Both the position numbers and the translations under genes were made by a program. The notes beneath the pieces are model-generated. The model was not told the origin of the DNA and searched no databases. It saw nothing but the letters and a program-made list of their open reading frames with translations. DNA of 64,000 bases from Mesobacillus jeotgali (GTDB taxonomy: Bacteria > Bacillota > Bacilli > Bacillales > Cytobacillaceae), in assembly GCF_900166585.1 (NCBI RefSeq), contig NZ_FVZC01000009.1:992001-1056000 (forward strand). Reading direction: 5' to 3'. Positions 1 to 8,270 of this stretch are shown piece by piece; the stretch's first letter is position 1; each line of letters opens with the position of its first letter.

Positions 1-17
1 TATTTGGAGAAATTTTA

Positions 18-338
18 ATGAAGAATGTTCGAGATGAAGCAATAGAGCAATGTGATATGACAATTCAAGGAAAAATGAAGAGTGAAGAAAGTCAAAGGTT
101 ACACAACCTTATAACTTTGAGCGGTCAGAGGGAGTTAATTAACGATCTTGTACCTAAAATCGTAGATACTACACTACATCATTTGCTAACGACATTAGAA
201 CAAGATGAATCTATAGATGTAACCCTAAATGAGGGTTACAATCCAGTTAGTATTAAGGATATTATTGATGGTTTAGCTGGAGAACTGTATACGGAAGATG
301 GTTGGATAAACAGGTTCAGTAACAAGACCAAAACATAA
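18..338 (+). CDS. hypothetical protein, 106 aa
   Basis: Short acidic protein without signal peptide or membrane segment. The ATG at 18 follows a GGAGA motif at 5-9, so the start is credible even though it lies at the window edge. No family is recognised. It is followed by a separate membrane-anchored hypothetical protein about 90 bases downstream, and the pair may form one accessory unit. Function unknown. Confidence 0.55.
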   Translation: MKNVRDEAIEQCDMTIQGKMKSEESQRLHNLITLSGQRELINDLVPKIVDTTLHHLLTTLEQDESIDVTLNEGYNPVSIKDIIDGLAGELYTEDGWINRFSNKTKT

Positions 339-430
339 AAACTGCACCTTATGTTATTGCGCTAAAGGACAGGTTAGTGCATTAAAAATTTAGCGTTTTT
401 ATGGAAAACTTAAAGGAAAGAGGGGGTTTT

Positions 431-1075
431 GTGAACAAATTTTTAAAAGTCATACTTATTGTTGTCGGAGTGATGATATTAGGAATTGCTATACTTGTAT
501 TTTCTTTTGTTCAGGGTATGAAGCCAGATAAAGAAGAAGAAGAAAAGGTGAAAATCAAAGCAGAGGAATATTTAGAAGATAAATTCAATGATAACTTCGA
601 GATTTATGATACTTTGTATGACAATATGGGGAACTTTAATTTTGAATATGCTGCAAAGGCTAGAGATAAGAGAAGCAATACGCAATTTTTAGTTTATTTT
701 GATGAAGCAACGGAACAAATGGTGGACACTTACATCGCTGATAAATGGGAAGATGATTTAGAAAAAGAAATACGCCCTTATATTAAAGAAAATTTCGGAG
801 AATTAACTGATTTTCAAGTCTATTATGATGACAAAATAGGCAAAGAATTGGGTATTAATTATGCTAATCAAGAGAGTTACAAAGATTTTAACGTTGCACC
901 TACTATTCGTATTACTATTCCCCGAAAAAAGAGTGGCGAAGATGAAAAACTCCTTAATGAGTTCATATCATTTCTAAACAGTGAAGATAAAGTGCAACAA
1001 GGGACTGTTATTGTGGGTTATGTCGCCGAAAATGGTGAAATATTAGAGGATGATGAGTGGAGCCGAGATTTTTAA
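431..1075 (+). CDS. hypothetical membrane-anchored protein, 214 aa
   Basis: The GTG at 431 is preferred over the ATG at 401 because AGGAAAGAGGGGG lies just upstream of it (413-425). Residues 4-27 form a single hydrophobic segment, followed by an acidic, lysine-rich extracellular region of about 185 residues with alternating charged and aromatic positions. The cysteine-free tail argues against a lipoprotein. It resembles generic Bacillus secreted or anchored hypotheticals; no domain is recognised and no function is proposed. Confidence 0.6.
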   Translation: MNKFLKVILIVVGVMILGIAILVFSFVQGMKPDKEEEEKVKIKAEEYLEDKFNDNFEIYDTLYDNMGNFNFEYAAKARDKRSNTQFLVYFDEATEQMVDTYIADKWEDDLEKEIRPYIKENFGELTDFQVYYDDKIGKELGINYANQESYKDFNVAPTIRITIPRKKSGEDEKLLNEFISFLNSEDKVQQGTVIVGYVAENGEILEDDEWSRDF

Positions 1076-1105
1076 TAAGTAGTTGAATGAGATTACTCAA
1101 TTAAC

Positions 1106-1141
1106 GGGTGCGTTGATCTAGGAAGGATTAACGGCCTTTTT
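1106..1141 (+). repeat. left half of dispersed terminator-like repeat, split by IS110
   Basis: The sequence matches the start of the intact copy at 5851: GGGTGCGTTGATC, a short loop, then GGATTAA and CCTTTTT. The match stops at the T-run 1137-1141. The rest of the repeat (TTTTTGTTGAATTC and on) resumes at 2678. The repeat folds as a stem-loop followed by T residues, so it probably also ends transcription of the upstream gene. Confidence 0.65.
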
Positions 1142-1283
1142 CTGTGAAAATAAATAATTCTGGCTGCTTGGAATAATAGTGATCCTATTCGGCAATCCTT
1201 AAAGTAACCTAAAAAAGCCAATAAGAAAGCGGGGCTACCTGTCGGAGGGTAACCGTGTATACATCTATTTGGTTTTGGTTATA

Positions 1284-2423
1284 CTAAATAACTTGTCTTT
1301 CTTTAAATGGCTCCTTGTTTATAAGCATGGAGTAGATGATTCGAAGCATTCGATGCGATGTCGCAACGAGTGCTTTTTTCTTTCCTCTCCTAGCGGCAGT
1401 AGACCAGTATTTCGTGGCTAACCACCTATTTCGACTTCTTGAAACGGCCCAGGCTGCTTCACACATGGCTGATTTAATGTGCGGATTTCCTTTTGTTGTC
1501 CGAGTACTCTTTCGTTTTCCTGCACTTTCATGATTGCCAGGAGATACACCTGCCCACGAAGCTAAGTGTTGAGAGGTTGGGAATTGGTTCATATCCACTC
1601 CAATCTCGGCAATAATGATGGCTGCAGTATCTTTCTTTATTCCAGGAATGGTCAGAAGTAAATGAAGTTCTTCTTTATATTCCTCTAGAAGATGGTCAAT
1701 TCTTTTTTCCACCTCTACAATATGTCCCTCCAGCTGTTGAATATGAAGCCAAGACTGTTTGATTAGAAATCTTTGGTGGTCATTGATCGTGCCGAAGAGC
1801 GAGTCAGTAATTAATTGTTTTTTAGATGACATCTTTCCGTGTATCCGGCTTTCGACATCAACGGCATCTACATATCCCTGTTCCACCAGTCTCTCAAGCA
1901 GCTTTCTCCCTGAAACCCCAAAGACATCGGATATAACCGAACTCAGCTTTACATTTGAGCACTCCAGAACCTTCTGAATCCGGTTCTTCTCGGAAGTTAA
2001 ATGACCTATCCACTTTTTTCGAAGACGTGTAAGGTCCCGTAGCTCCCGGATATCGGACGGAGGCACGAAACTCTTTTCGATGAGTCCGTGTCGCAATAAT
2101 TTGGCAATCCACTCGGCATCGGAAACATCTGTTTTTCTTCCAGGGACGTTCTTGATCCTTTGGGCATTCGCAAGAGTAATATCAAAAAAGTCTTCAAGGA
2201 TATTAAACACAGGCTTCCAATATACTCCCGTGCTTTCCATCGCAATATGGGTAACCCCATGGTCTTCCAGCCATTTTAAGAGACGGAAGAGATCTTTCGT
2301 CAAGGTTGGAAAGGTTTCAGTTACCCTAATCAAATCTTCGTCCTGTTTGCCCGTCAGAACACAGGCAACGATTGTCTCCGAATGAACGTCAAGACCAGCA
2401 CAACGTTCAATAAATACATCCAT
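1284..2423 (-). CDS. IS110-family transposase (DEDD recombinase)
   Basis: The 379-residue protein has the usual IS110 length and architecture. The N-terminal RuvC-like DEDD domain shows D12 (AGLDVH), E63 (AMESTG), D99 and D102 (KTDVSDAEW). A coiled-coil-like middle follows, then the C-terminal Tnp_20 domain with LLTIPGIKKDTA and ASWAGVSPGNHESAGKRKS. The ATG is preceded by GGAGG on the minus strand (CCTCC at 2433-2437). The reading frame is intact, so the element may be active. These enzymes move a circular intermediate under guidance of a structured RNA. Confidence 0.95.
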   Translation of the reverse strand: MDVFIERCAGLDVHSETIVACVLTGKQDEDLIRVTETFPTLTKDLFRLLKWLEDHGVTHIAMESTGVYWKPVFNILEDFFDITLANAQRIKNVPGRKTDVSDAEWIAKLLRHGLIEKSFVPPSDIRELRDLTRLRKKWIGHLTSEKNRIQKVLECSNVKLSSVISDVFGVSGRKLLERLVEQGYVDAVDVESRIHGKMSSKKQLITDSLFGTINDHQRFLIKQSWLHIQQLEGHIVEVEKRIDHLLEEYKEELHLLLTIPGIKKDTAAIIIAEIGVDMNQFPTSQHLASWAGVSPGNHESAGKRKSTRTTKGNPHIKSAMCEAAWAVSRSRNRWLATKYWSTAARRGKKKALVATSHRMLRIIYSMLINKEPFKERQVI

Positions 2424-2429
2424 AATACC

Positions 2430-2600
2430 AATCCTCCGCGTGTTAGATCACAAACAGCGAGTGGATTTGAAAATAGGCATTTTTCTGTACGTGGTCATCC
2501 TTCCCATAGGGAATGAGCCAACAAAGGGTTGATCACCAAATCCACTCAAACAGTTTTTGTTACAGGGTCTTAGCCACCATAAAGAGCCACGTCCTCTAAA
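2430..2600 (-). ncRNA. candidate IS110 bridge RNA in the 5' non-coding end
   Basis: Upstream of the transposase, on its strand, an 11-base perfect inverted repeat (2459-2469 with 2537-2547, GAGTGGATTTG) encloses about 67 bases. Inside are a small hairpin (TTCCC ATA GGGAA near 2510-2522) and two single-stranded segments. One internal segment (plus strand 2476-2488, GGCATTTTTCTGT) matches the element/target junction at 1133-1145 (GGCCTTTTTCTGT) at 12 of 13 positions. IS110 elements are known to encode a bridge RNA in this location whose loops pair with donor and target. The RNA ends are guesses. Confidence 0.55.
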
Positions 2601-2677
2601 CCGTTTGTGTCCTCAACATTATAGACATATGAGATTTATTTTCATGCATGGGTTGGGAGTCAAAGGAATCATGATAG

Positions 2678-2716
2678 TTTTTGTTGAATTCCTTATTAAA
2701 CAAAACGGGGCAGGTT
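2678..2716 (+). repeat. right half of dispersed repeat split by IS110
   Basis: TTTTTGTTGAATTCCTTATT followed by AAACAAAACGGGGCAGG matches the second half of the copy at 5880-5918, and related tails occur near 6120, 7711 and 19911. Together with 1106-1141 it rebuilds one uninterrupted copy. Confidence 0.65.
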
Positions 2717-2980
2717 CCTCAATGTAATCGTCTGTACCCCATCAACATACAGGGGAGCCTGTTCCAGTCGTTATTTCTGGACCCGGCATTCGAAGAGACC
2801 GAGTCTTGCAATATAATGAACTAGGGGGGGCTTCCAGTAGCCACTGTCATTTAAGGTGAAGCGATTTTGTAAGGATTTTGCATGGACTAATAGGAAAAAT
2901 GAAAGCAAGGTAATTAACGAACCTAAGCCGATAAAATTTTAGTGGTAGTGTACCTGTGTAATAATTTATAGAATAAAAAA

Positions 2981-3022
2981 AGGACATGCATCTTAGCCTC
3001 ACTGAGATGCATGTCCTTCTTA
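2981..3022. terminator. strong stem-loop terminator downstream of the EamA gene
   Basis: A 16-base inverted repeat (AGGACATGCATCTTAG at 2981-2996, CTGAGATGCATGTCCT at 3002-3017) has an A-run on its left side and T-rich sequence on its right. Read on the minus strand, the A-run becomes the T-tail, which suits the transporter gene ending at 3123. Nothing else recognisable lies between the IS110 end and this hairpin. Confidence 0.75.
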
Positions 3023-3122
3023 TTTCCAATGAACTTCAGGAAATTAATTTGCAAGGCTTCCCGTAATTAAAGGTAGGAACCCTTAATCCATTATCAAGAC
3101 AAGTGGTTGTCCTCAAATTTTT

Positions 3123-4070
3123 TTAAACCTGTCTCCTATCATTAATACAAATACTCTGCAGTTGTTTTTTACTTTGCTGATTATCCGGGAACGATAAGAT
3201 GACAACAGCTGTAACGATAAAGAATCCGCCTAATAGTTGAGTAGTGCCAAACCCTACGTTTAACCATAGGATAGAGACCATTGCAGCAACTAGAGGTTCG
3301 ATACTGGATAATAAACTTGTTTCCGTGGCGCTTAAATAATTCAGACTGCCAATATAGAGAATAAAAGAAACTGTGCCGCTGATAATCACAAGAAGCATCA
3401 TCGAAAATGTATGAAATGTTAAGGTTTGCGCCAATTGTACAACGCTAAAACCAGGATTGAATACTAACAGGACAATGCCGCCAATTAACATACCCCAACC
3501 AATGATGACCGAGGTTCCCCACTCCTTGATCAATGAGATAGGATGGAGTGTGTAGAAAGTAAAACCAAGTGTAGTTAGTAGTCCAAGAATAATGGCCCTT
3601 TTCGATAATATGACAGTTTCCATTGAGCCATTTGTAATTAGGAGAACGGTTCCAACTAAGGCTGCAATTACAGCTAGGAATTGCATCATTGTTGGCAGTT
3701 TTCTTGTTTGCCATGCTACATAAATGGTAATGAAAACTGGACCAAGAAATTGGAATAATACTGCTGTGACTGCATTACTTACACGGATGGTTTCTATAAA
3801 AGCGTACTGGGCGCCAAGCATACCTAACACACCAAAAATCATGAGTTGAAACCAAGAGCGAGGATGCTTCCAAATGCCAAAAATGTTTTTTTGAGTGAGA
3901 TACAACAGCCCCAAAGTGATGATTCCAGCCATAATTAATCGCACAACAAGGAAATTATTCAGAGTTAATTCGCTGCTTTGAAAAAGCCACTGGATCATTG
4001 GTCCGGAGAGACCCCATAATGTTGCTCCACTAATTATCATCAAAAGTCCGACATATCGGGATGTTTTCAT
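3123..4070 (-). CDS. EamA (DMT superfamily) transporter
   Basis: A 315-residue, very hydrophobic protein with about ten membrane segments arranged as two EamA repeats; the first begins GATLWGLSGPMIQWLF and the second contains LNYLSATETSLLSSIEPLVAAM, typical of the family. Such proteins export amino acids or metabolites through the cytoplasmic membrane. It is transcribed divergently from a MocR-type regulator with a palindrome between them, a common pairing in which the regulator controls the exporter. The substrate cannot be read from sequence. Confidence 0.9.
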   Translation of the reverse strand: MKTSRYVGLLMIISGATLWGLSGPMIQWLFQSSELTLNNFLVVRLIMAGIITLGLLYLTQKNIFGIWKHPRSWFQLMIFGVLGMLGAQYAFIETIRVSNAVTAVLFQFLGPVFITIYVAWQTRKLPTMMQFLAVIAALVGTVLLITNGSMETVILSKRAIILGLLTTLGFTFYTLHPISLIKEWGTSVIIGWGMLIGGIVLLVFNPGFSVVQLAQTLTFHTFSMMLLVIISGTVSFILYIGSLNYLSATETSLLSSIEPLVAAMVSILWLNVGFGTTQLLGGFFIVTAVVILSFPDNQQSKKQLQSICINDRRQV

Positions 4071-4110
4071 GATGATTGCCTCCCTACTAATAGTTTTTTA
4101 ATTGTAATTA

Positions 4111-4126
4111 ATAGAAATGTTTCTAT
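4111..4126. promoter_or_regulatory. palindromic operator candidate between eamA-type gene and mocR-type gene
   Basis: ATAGAAA-TG-TTTCTAT is a perfect 7+7 inverted repeat in the 126-base divergent intergenic region. A TATAAT box lies at 4135-4140, pointing toward the regulator. MocR-type regulators usually bind such sites upstream of a divergent target, so this is the likely binding site. Confidence 0.45.
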
Positions 4127-4196
4127 AGTTGTATTATAATAAAGAACTGGCCTTGTTTATAGGGTCAGTTTTTGTCATTGTCAGGGGGTCAGATGA

Positions 4197-5582
4197 ATGT
4201 TTGAATTAACACTAAAATTTGATTCGTATAGTAAAGAACCTCAATATGTACAGTTGTATAATTATATTAAGCAAGAGATTGATAAAGGGAGGCTTAAGCC
4301 AAATACTAAGCTGCCTTCCAAACGAAAACTTTCTCGGTATCTAAAGGTGAGCCAAAACACTATAGAGGCAGCGTACGACCAGCTTGTTGCCGAAGGATAT
4401 ATCGAGGGAATCCCACGAAAAGGGTATTTTGTTTGTGAAATTGAGCCAACATTTTCTAGTGCTGAAAAAAATACCGGTTATATCCAGGAAAAAATCTTAA
4501 AAGGCGACGTCACCTTCGATTTCACTCATACAGGAGTTGATTACCATTCATTTCCTTTTTCTGTTTTTCGAAAAATAGCAAATGATGTTTTAAGGGATGA
4601 GAGTAAACAACTGCTGTCGATTGGGCATCCTCAGGGAGAATACGAACTCCGTGAAGAAATTGCCTCTTATCTGTACGAATCCCGTGGCGTCCGGACATCG
4701 CCGAGCCAGATAATCATTGGGTCAGGAACACCAACTCTAATACGACTTTTGTTTAAGCTGTTAAAGGGAAGCTTGTATGCTGTTGAAGACCCCGGATACC
4801 ATAAAAGACTTATAACCTTCGAAAAAGGACCTGAAAATGTGAAGGGAATTCCGCTTGATGATGAAGGAATCATCATAACCAGCTTAAATGAAAGTGGCGC
4901 TAATATCGCTTTTGTTACGCCGTCACACCAATTTCCTTGTGGAATGATAATGCCGATATCAAGGCGTAAGCAGTTATTGAGTTGGGCTAAGGAAAAAAAG
5001 GGACGATACATCGTCGAGGATGATTATGACAGTGAATTTCGTTATTCAGGCAAACCTATCCCTGCATTACAAAGTCTGGATTCCGATGAAAAAGTAATCT
5101 ATATGGGTACATTTTCTAAAGCGTTGCTGCCGTCCCTGCGCATGGCTTATATTGTCCTTCCCAAACCGTTAATGGAAAAGTACCATGAACATTACTTTCA
5201 CTTCGTTCAGTCTGTGTCTCGTCTAGACCAAGAGATCATAAAAAGATTTATGCAGGAAGGCAGCTGGAAAAAACATATTAACAAAATGCGAATTGTTTAC
5301 AATAAAAAAAGAGATGCACTAATCACTGCGCTTTCGAATCATTTCCCAAATTCAATTGAAATTATCGGCCAGGATTCTGGATTGCATCTACTAGTCCGCA
5401 CGAATAACGGTATGATGGAAAAAGAGCTTATTGAACAGGCTGCTAAATATGATATCAAAGTTTATCCTGTATCAGATTATGGTCTAAGTGACTATCAAAC
5501 CATTCTATTGGGTTTTGCAGTATTATCTGAGGAAGAGATCTATTCGGGAGTTCACTTGTTGGCGAAAGCCTGGGGTGGGTAG
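4197..5582 (+). CDS. MocR family PLP-dependent transcriptional regulator
   Basis: The 461-residue protein has an N-terminal GntR winged helix (residues about 10-78, QYVQLYNYIKQEIDKGRL to PRKGYFV) joined to a class I aminotransferase-like domain. K308 in GTFSKALLPSLR is the expected PLP-binding lysine, and DDYDSEFRYSGKP is the conserved pocket motif. The ATG at 4197 follows AGGGGG at 4183-4188. Members sense amines or amino acids through PLP and usually control a divergent gene, here the EamA exporter. Confidence 0.93.
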   Translation: MFELTLKFDSYSKEPQYVQLYNYIKQEIDKGRLKPNTKLPSKRKLSRYLKVSQNTIEAAYDQLVAEGYIEGIPRKGYFVCEIEPTFSSAEKNTGYIQEKILKGDVTFDFTHTGVDYHSFPFSVFRKIANDVLRDESKQLLSIGHPQGEYELREEIASYLYESRGVRTSPSQIIIGSGTPTLIRLLFKLLKGSLYAVEDPGYHKRLITFEKGPENVKGIPLDDEGIIITSLNESGANIAFVTPSHQFPCGMIMPISRRKQLLSWAKEKKGRYIVEDDYDSEFRYSGKPIPALQSLDSDEKVIYMGTFSKALLPSLRMAYIVLPKPLMEKYHEHYFHFVQSVSRLDQEIIKRFMQEGSWKKHINKMRIVYNKKRDALITALSNHFPNSIEIIGQDSGLHLLVRTNNGMMEKELIEQAAKYDIKVYPVSDYGLSDYQTILLGFAVLSEEEIYSGVHLLAKAWGG

Positions 5583-5659
5583 CACCCAAAAAATGCTGTG
5601 AGATTTACTGCGCTTGAGGAACAAACCAAATATTTCTTAAGTAACAAAAGATAAAGTAA

Positions 5660-5839
5660 TGTAGTTTAACCGATCATAAATTACTTACCCTCGAATTTAA
5701 TGTAACCTTGTCTGGGGGTTACAAATTAGAGGTATTTCCAGATAGTTCTGAAGAGGATAGTGAACATAGGAGGCTCTTTAATCGAAAAGAAAATAATCTT
5801 CATTTTATTGTAACTGGAAATGGAATTGAAAAAGTCTGA
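5660..5839 (+). pseudogene. C-terminal remnant of a small hypothetical protein gene
   Basis: An open frame without start reads DHKLLTLEFNVTLSGG then YKLEVFPDSSEEDSEHRRLF and ends in a stop at 5837-5839. The LEVFPDSS...RLF pattern with HFIVTGNGIE at the end looks like the C-terminus of a common small Bacillus hypothetical family. Upstream, in-frame stops begin at 5657 and no ribosome site is seen, so this is a decayed fragment. Confidence 0.5.
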
Positions 5840-5850
5840 ACTTCTACTTG

Positions 5851-5920
5851 GGGTGCGTTGATCCACGAAGGATTAAGGCACCTTTTTGTTGAATTCATTA
5901 TCAAAACCAACGAGGCAGCA
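5851..5920 (+). repeat. intact copy of dispersed terminator-like repeat
   Basis: GGTGCGTTGATCC, loop ACGAA, then GGATTAAGGCACC form a stem with 12 of 13 pairs, followed by TTTTTGTTGAATTC and a conserved tail ending in GGCAG. The same order occurs at 1106-1141 plus 2678-2716 (split by IS110), in degenerate form at 6096-6155, and as a tail at 19911-19955. It can act as a Rho-independent terminator. Confidence 0.65.
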
Positions 5921-6035
5921 AACCTGTAATAAAACTAATTTTGTGAAGAAATGTACTTATTTAAAAGATGAGATAAAATTCAAGTGATATTACTATTCGT
6001 ATAATACAAATTAAAGCTTTATTAAAAACGGTTAT

Positions 6036-6077
6036 AAAATGTCCACACCCTTGGTATATATGGGTTTGGGCATTTTT
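6036..6077 (+). terminator. terminator-like hairpin in non-coding stretch
   Basis: AAAATGTCCACACCC (6036-6050) pairs with GGGTTTGGGCATTTT (6062-6076) at 13 of 15 positions and ends in T residues. No gene directly upstream is intact; it probably belonged to the decayed gene ending at 5839. Confidence 0.5.
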
Positions 6078-6095
6078 AAAATTATACGATTATTT

Positions 6096-6155
6096 GCGAT
6101 AAGAAGGATTAAAGCACCTTTTTATTGAATTCGTTATGTAGCAAAAACGGCAGGT
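6096..6155 (+). repeat. degenerate copy of dispersed terminator-like repeat
   Basis: GCGATAAGAAGGATTAAAGC followed by ACCTTTTTATTGAATTCGTT and a GGCAGGTT end matches the intact copy at 5851, with a damaged left stem arm. The rest of 5583-6259 holds no recognisable gene. Confidence 0.5.
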
Positions 6156-6259
6156 TATGACTTGAAAATTTTAAAGAATGTGAGACAGCTAATAAAGTTA
6201 AAGATACGGGTTCGTTAGAATTAGGAAAGGTTCGAATTTAAATAAGGGAGTTTCTTTAA

Positions 6260-6601
6260 ATGAAGGAAGCAGCAATTATGAAACTGCAAGAAGCATTCTT
6301 AAAATCTTGGTCAAAAAAAACAAGTTCCAAATGGACTAAAGACAATCCTGCTAAAGGCCAATGCGGTGTAACGGCGTTAGTAGTAAATGATTTGCTTGGC
6401 GGACAAATAAGTAAGACCTTGTTACCTGAAGGCTGGCATTTTTACAACGAAATCAATGGGGTACGATATGATTTTACCGTTTCACAGTTCAATGAAGATA
6501 TCAGGTATATGGACATACCGTCAAATAGAGAAGAGGCCCTCTTGGATACAAATCAGAAACAATATCACTGTTTGATGCAAAGTGTAAAGATGCATTTATA
6601 A
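6260..6601 (+). CDS. yunG: YunG family protein
   Basis: The 113-residue protein matches the YunG family: SSKWTKDNPAKGQCGVTALV, then EGWHFYNEINGVRYDFTVSQF. The conserved Cys36 in KGQCGVTA and His54 in GWHFYN suggest a papain-like or NlpC-like small fold, but no activity is established. The ATG at 6260 follows AAGGGAG at 6244-6250. It stands alone between non-coding stretches. Confidence 0.8.
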   Translation: MKEAAIMKLQEAFLKSWSKKTSSKWTKDNPAKGQCGVTALVVNDLLGGQISKTLLPEGWHFYNEINGVRYDFTVSQFNEDIRYMDIPSNREEALLDTNQKQYHCLMQSVKMHL

Positions 6602-6715
6602 GACCGTCTGAAAAGTAGCCTATTGAACAAACGAGGAAGCTTCGATCAAAAAAGGAAAAAGGGATAAGGATAGGGAATTACTTTGTAAACATACTAAATA
6701 AAGGAGAGGTTGTTT

Positions 6716-7090
6716 ATGAGTAATTCATTTATTGAACAAGTACATTATATTAGAATCCCGGTAAAAAATTTAGAGCAATCTGCACAGTGGTATAGAGATA
6801 TATTAGGGCTTCAATTATTATCCATTACTGAGGATCCATTTGCCATTATAAAAGTAAATGAGGGACCTTTTCTACTTATTCTAGTCCCTACTGATGATGA
6901 TACATTTGCACATTTTACAATTGGTAATGCCCCAGCCTTTAGCATTGGTTTTACAAGTCCAGAATTATCTAAATTTCATACTCACCTTATTGAAAATGGT
7001 GTGAAGGTTGAGGATATAAAAGAGAATAATGGACATGCCTTTTTTTATTTTTTTGATTTAAATGGCAATAAACTTCAAGTACACTGGTAA
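6716..7090 (+). CDS. VOC family (glyoxalase-like) protein
   Basis: 124 residues forming one vicinal-oxygen-chelate unit: VHYIRIPVKNLEQSAQWYRD at the start and HAFFYFFDLNGNKLQVHW at the end, with the usual metal-side His and Glu/His positions partly kept. The ATG at 6716 is chosen because AAGGAGAGG (6701-6709) is ideally placed; the TTG at 6710 is too close. Substrate unknown; members include antibiotic-resistance and isomerase enzymes. Confidence 0.82.
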   Translation: MSNSFIEQVHYIRIPVKNLEQSAQWYRDILGLQLLSITEDPFAIIKVNEGPFLLILVPTDDDTFAHFTIGNAPAFSIGFTSPELSKFHTHLIENGVKVEDIKENNGHAFFYFFDLNGNKLQVHW

Positions 7091-7123
7091 TATTTATTGG
7101 AAGGTCACACTTAAACTAAAGGG

Positions 7124-7152
7124 GCATTCTTTAATTAAAAATGCTTTTTTCA
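7124..7152 (+). terminator. weak terminator after VOC gene
   Basis: GCATT at 7124-7128 pairs with AATGC at 7140-7144 across an AT-rich inner part and is followed by TTTTTT. The tail GAAGTAAAGGGGCAG also recalls the dispersed repeat of this region. Confidence 0.4.
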
Positions 7153-7240
7153 TATTGAAGTAAAGGGGCAGCAGTTGAAGGAGGAAAAGGTTTCCATTAC
7201 ATAGAAAAATATTGTATTGGGTTAAATTGGAGTGTTGATA

Positions 7241-7708
7241 ATGATAAAATTTTTTGAATATAACTGGCAAGTAAGAGATGAGTGGTTTGACTGGTGCAAG
7301 CAACTAACAATTGAGGATTTGTTAAGGACTCGTAAGGGAGGAGTAGGAAATATTTTATATACACTTTTCCATATAATTGATGTGGAATATAGTTGGATTC
7401 GTGGTATTCAGGGGAAAGAGGATGTAGTATTTCAGTTTGCTGATTATAATACACTTAAAAAGGTTAAATCTCTATCAGATAAATTACATACGGAAATAGT
7501 TGAATTTCTAAAAACAAATATGGATGACGTAAAAGAAAAGAGTGTCAGTGTGCCTTGGGATGAAGCAAAATATGCTGTGAATGACATACTTCACCATATT
7601 ATTGCACATGAAATTCATCATATAGGCCAACTTTCTATTTGGTCTAGAGAAGTGGAACTGCAACCAGTATCCTCTAATTTCGTTGGCAGAAATTTTAAAT
7701 CTGTCTAA
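7241..7708 (+). CDS. DinB family protein
   Basis: 155-residue four-helix protein of the DinB/YfiT type. The metal triad is visible: His in LFHIIDVEYSW and the HEIHHIGQLS motif. The ATG at 7241 is 8 bases from GGAG (7229-7232). A paralogue at 20072 shares the same motifs and ends. Members are metal-dependent thiol transferases or unknown stress proteins; bacillithiol use is possible but not shown here. Confidence 0.85.
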   Translation: MIKFFEYNWQVRDEWFDWCKQLTIEDLLRTRKGGVGNILYTLFHIIDVEYSWIRGIQGKEDVVFQFADYNTLKKVKSLSDKLHTEIVEFLKTNMDDVKEKSVSVPWDEAKYAVNDILHHIIAHEIHHIGQLSIWSREVELQPVSSNFVGRNFKSV

Positions 7709-8270
7709 TTTTTATTAAACAAACTTAGCAGGATTGGTTTAGGAGGAAATTAATTTCATAGATTTAAGCAGAGAAAGTGATTCAGAAATTAGAGACAAAA
7801 ACTTTCGAGATTCCCCTTACTCAACCCTATCCTTATTAAAATTTGATGATAATCTTGTTGTACTTACAAAAATGAACAAAAGATATTTGGAACAGGGGTT
7901 TCTACAATAGTAGAAGCTCCTGTTTCTATTAGGGACGTGGTTAAATCTAATAAGCAGGGAGTGAAACTTTTGATATTTATTAAAATGGATGGAATGTGTT
8001 TGGTAAAGTCAAAAGAATGGGGGAAAATGGTTAGACCTTATCTTAGCATTTTTGTTCTTTGTTCTAATGGATGCATTGATTCAGCAGGACACGGCCTATT
8101 TTATTTAAATTAATATTGAACAACAAAGCATTTACTGGGTTTTTATTTCATCCTTTTAAATTTGCAGGATTATTTAAATGGTTGATCGCATTTATATAAG
8201 TTCATAATTGTTTAATCAACATTGGGCAAAATAATACAGGAGTAACAATGTAATACAGGGAGTTGCGAAT
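7709..8270 (+). other. decayed non-coding stretch, no intact gene
   Basis: 562 bases with AGGAGG-like sites (7741) and short open segments interrupted by stops, including a frame at about 7958-8113 ending in FVLLCSNG-like hydrophobic residues. A repeat-tail-like motif (TTATTAAACAAACTTAGCAGG) lies near 7712. It looks like gene remnants; no family could be recognised. Confidence 0.4.

Larger units (their letters stand above)
1142..2677 (-). mobile_element. IS110-family insertion sequence, about 1,536 bp
   Basis: The limits are inferred from the interrupted repeat: its left half ends in TTTTT (1137-1141) and its right half restarts with TTTTT (2678-2682). This leaves one transposase gene with about 142 bases beyond its stop and about 254 bases before its start. 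IS110 elements lack terminal inverted repeats, and none are seen here. The long 5' non-coding end is typical of IS110 members that carry a bridge RNA. The exact base of each end is uncertain because of the shared T-run. Confidence 0.75.

Noticed and set aside
2847..3029. 60-residue minus-strand ORF
   Set aside because: It runs through the strong hairpin at 2981-3017, has no ribosome site and no family likeness.
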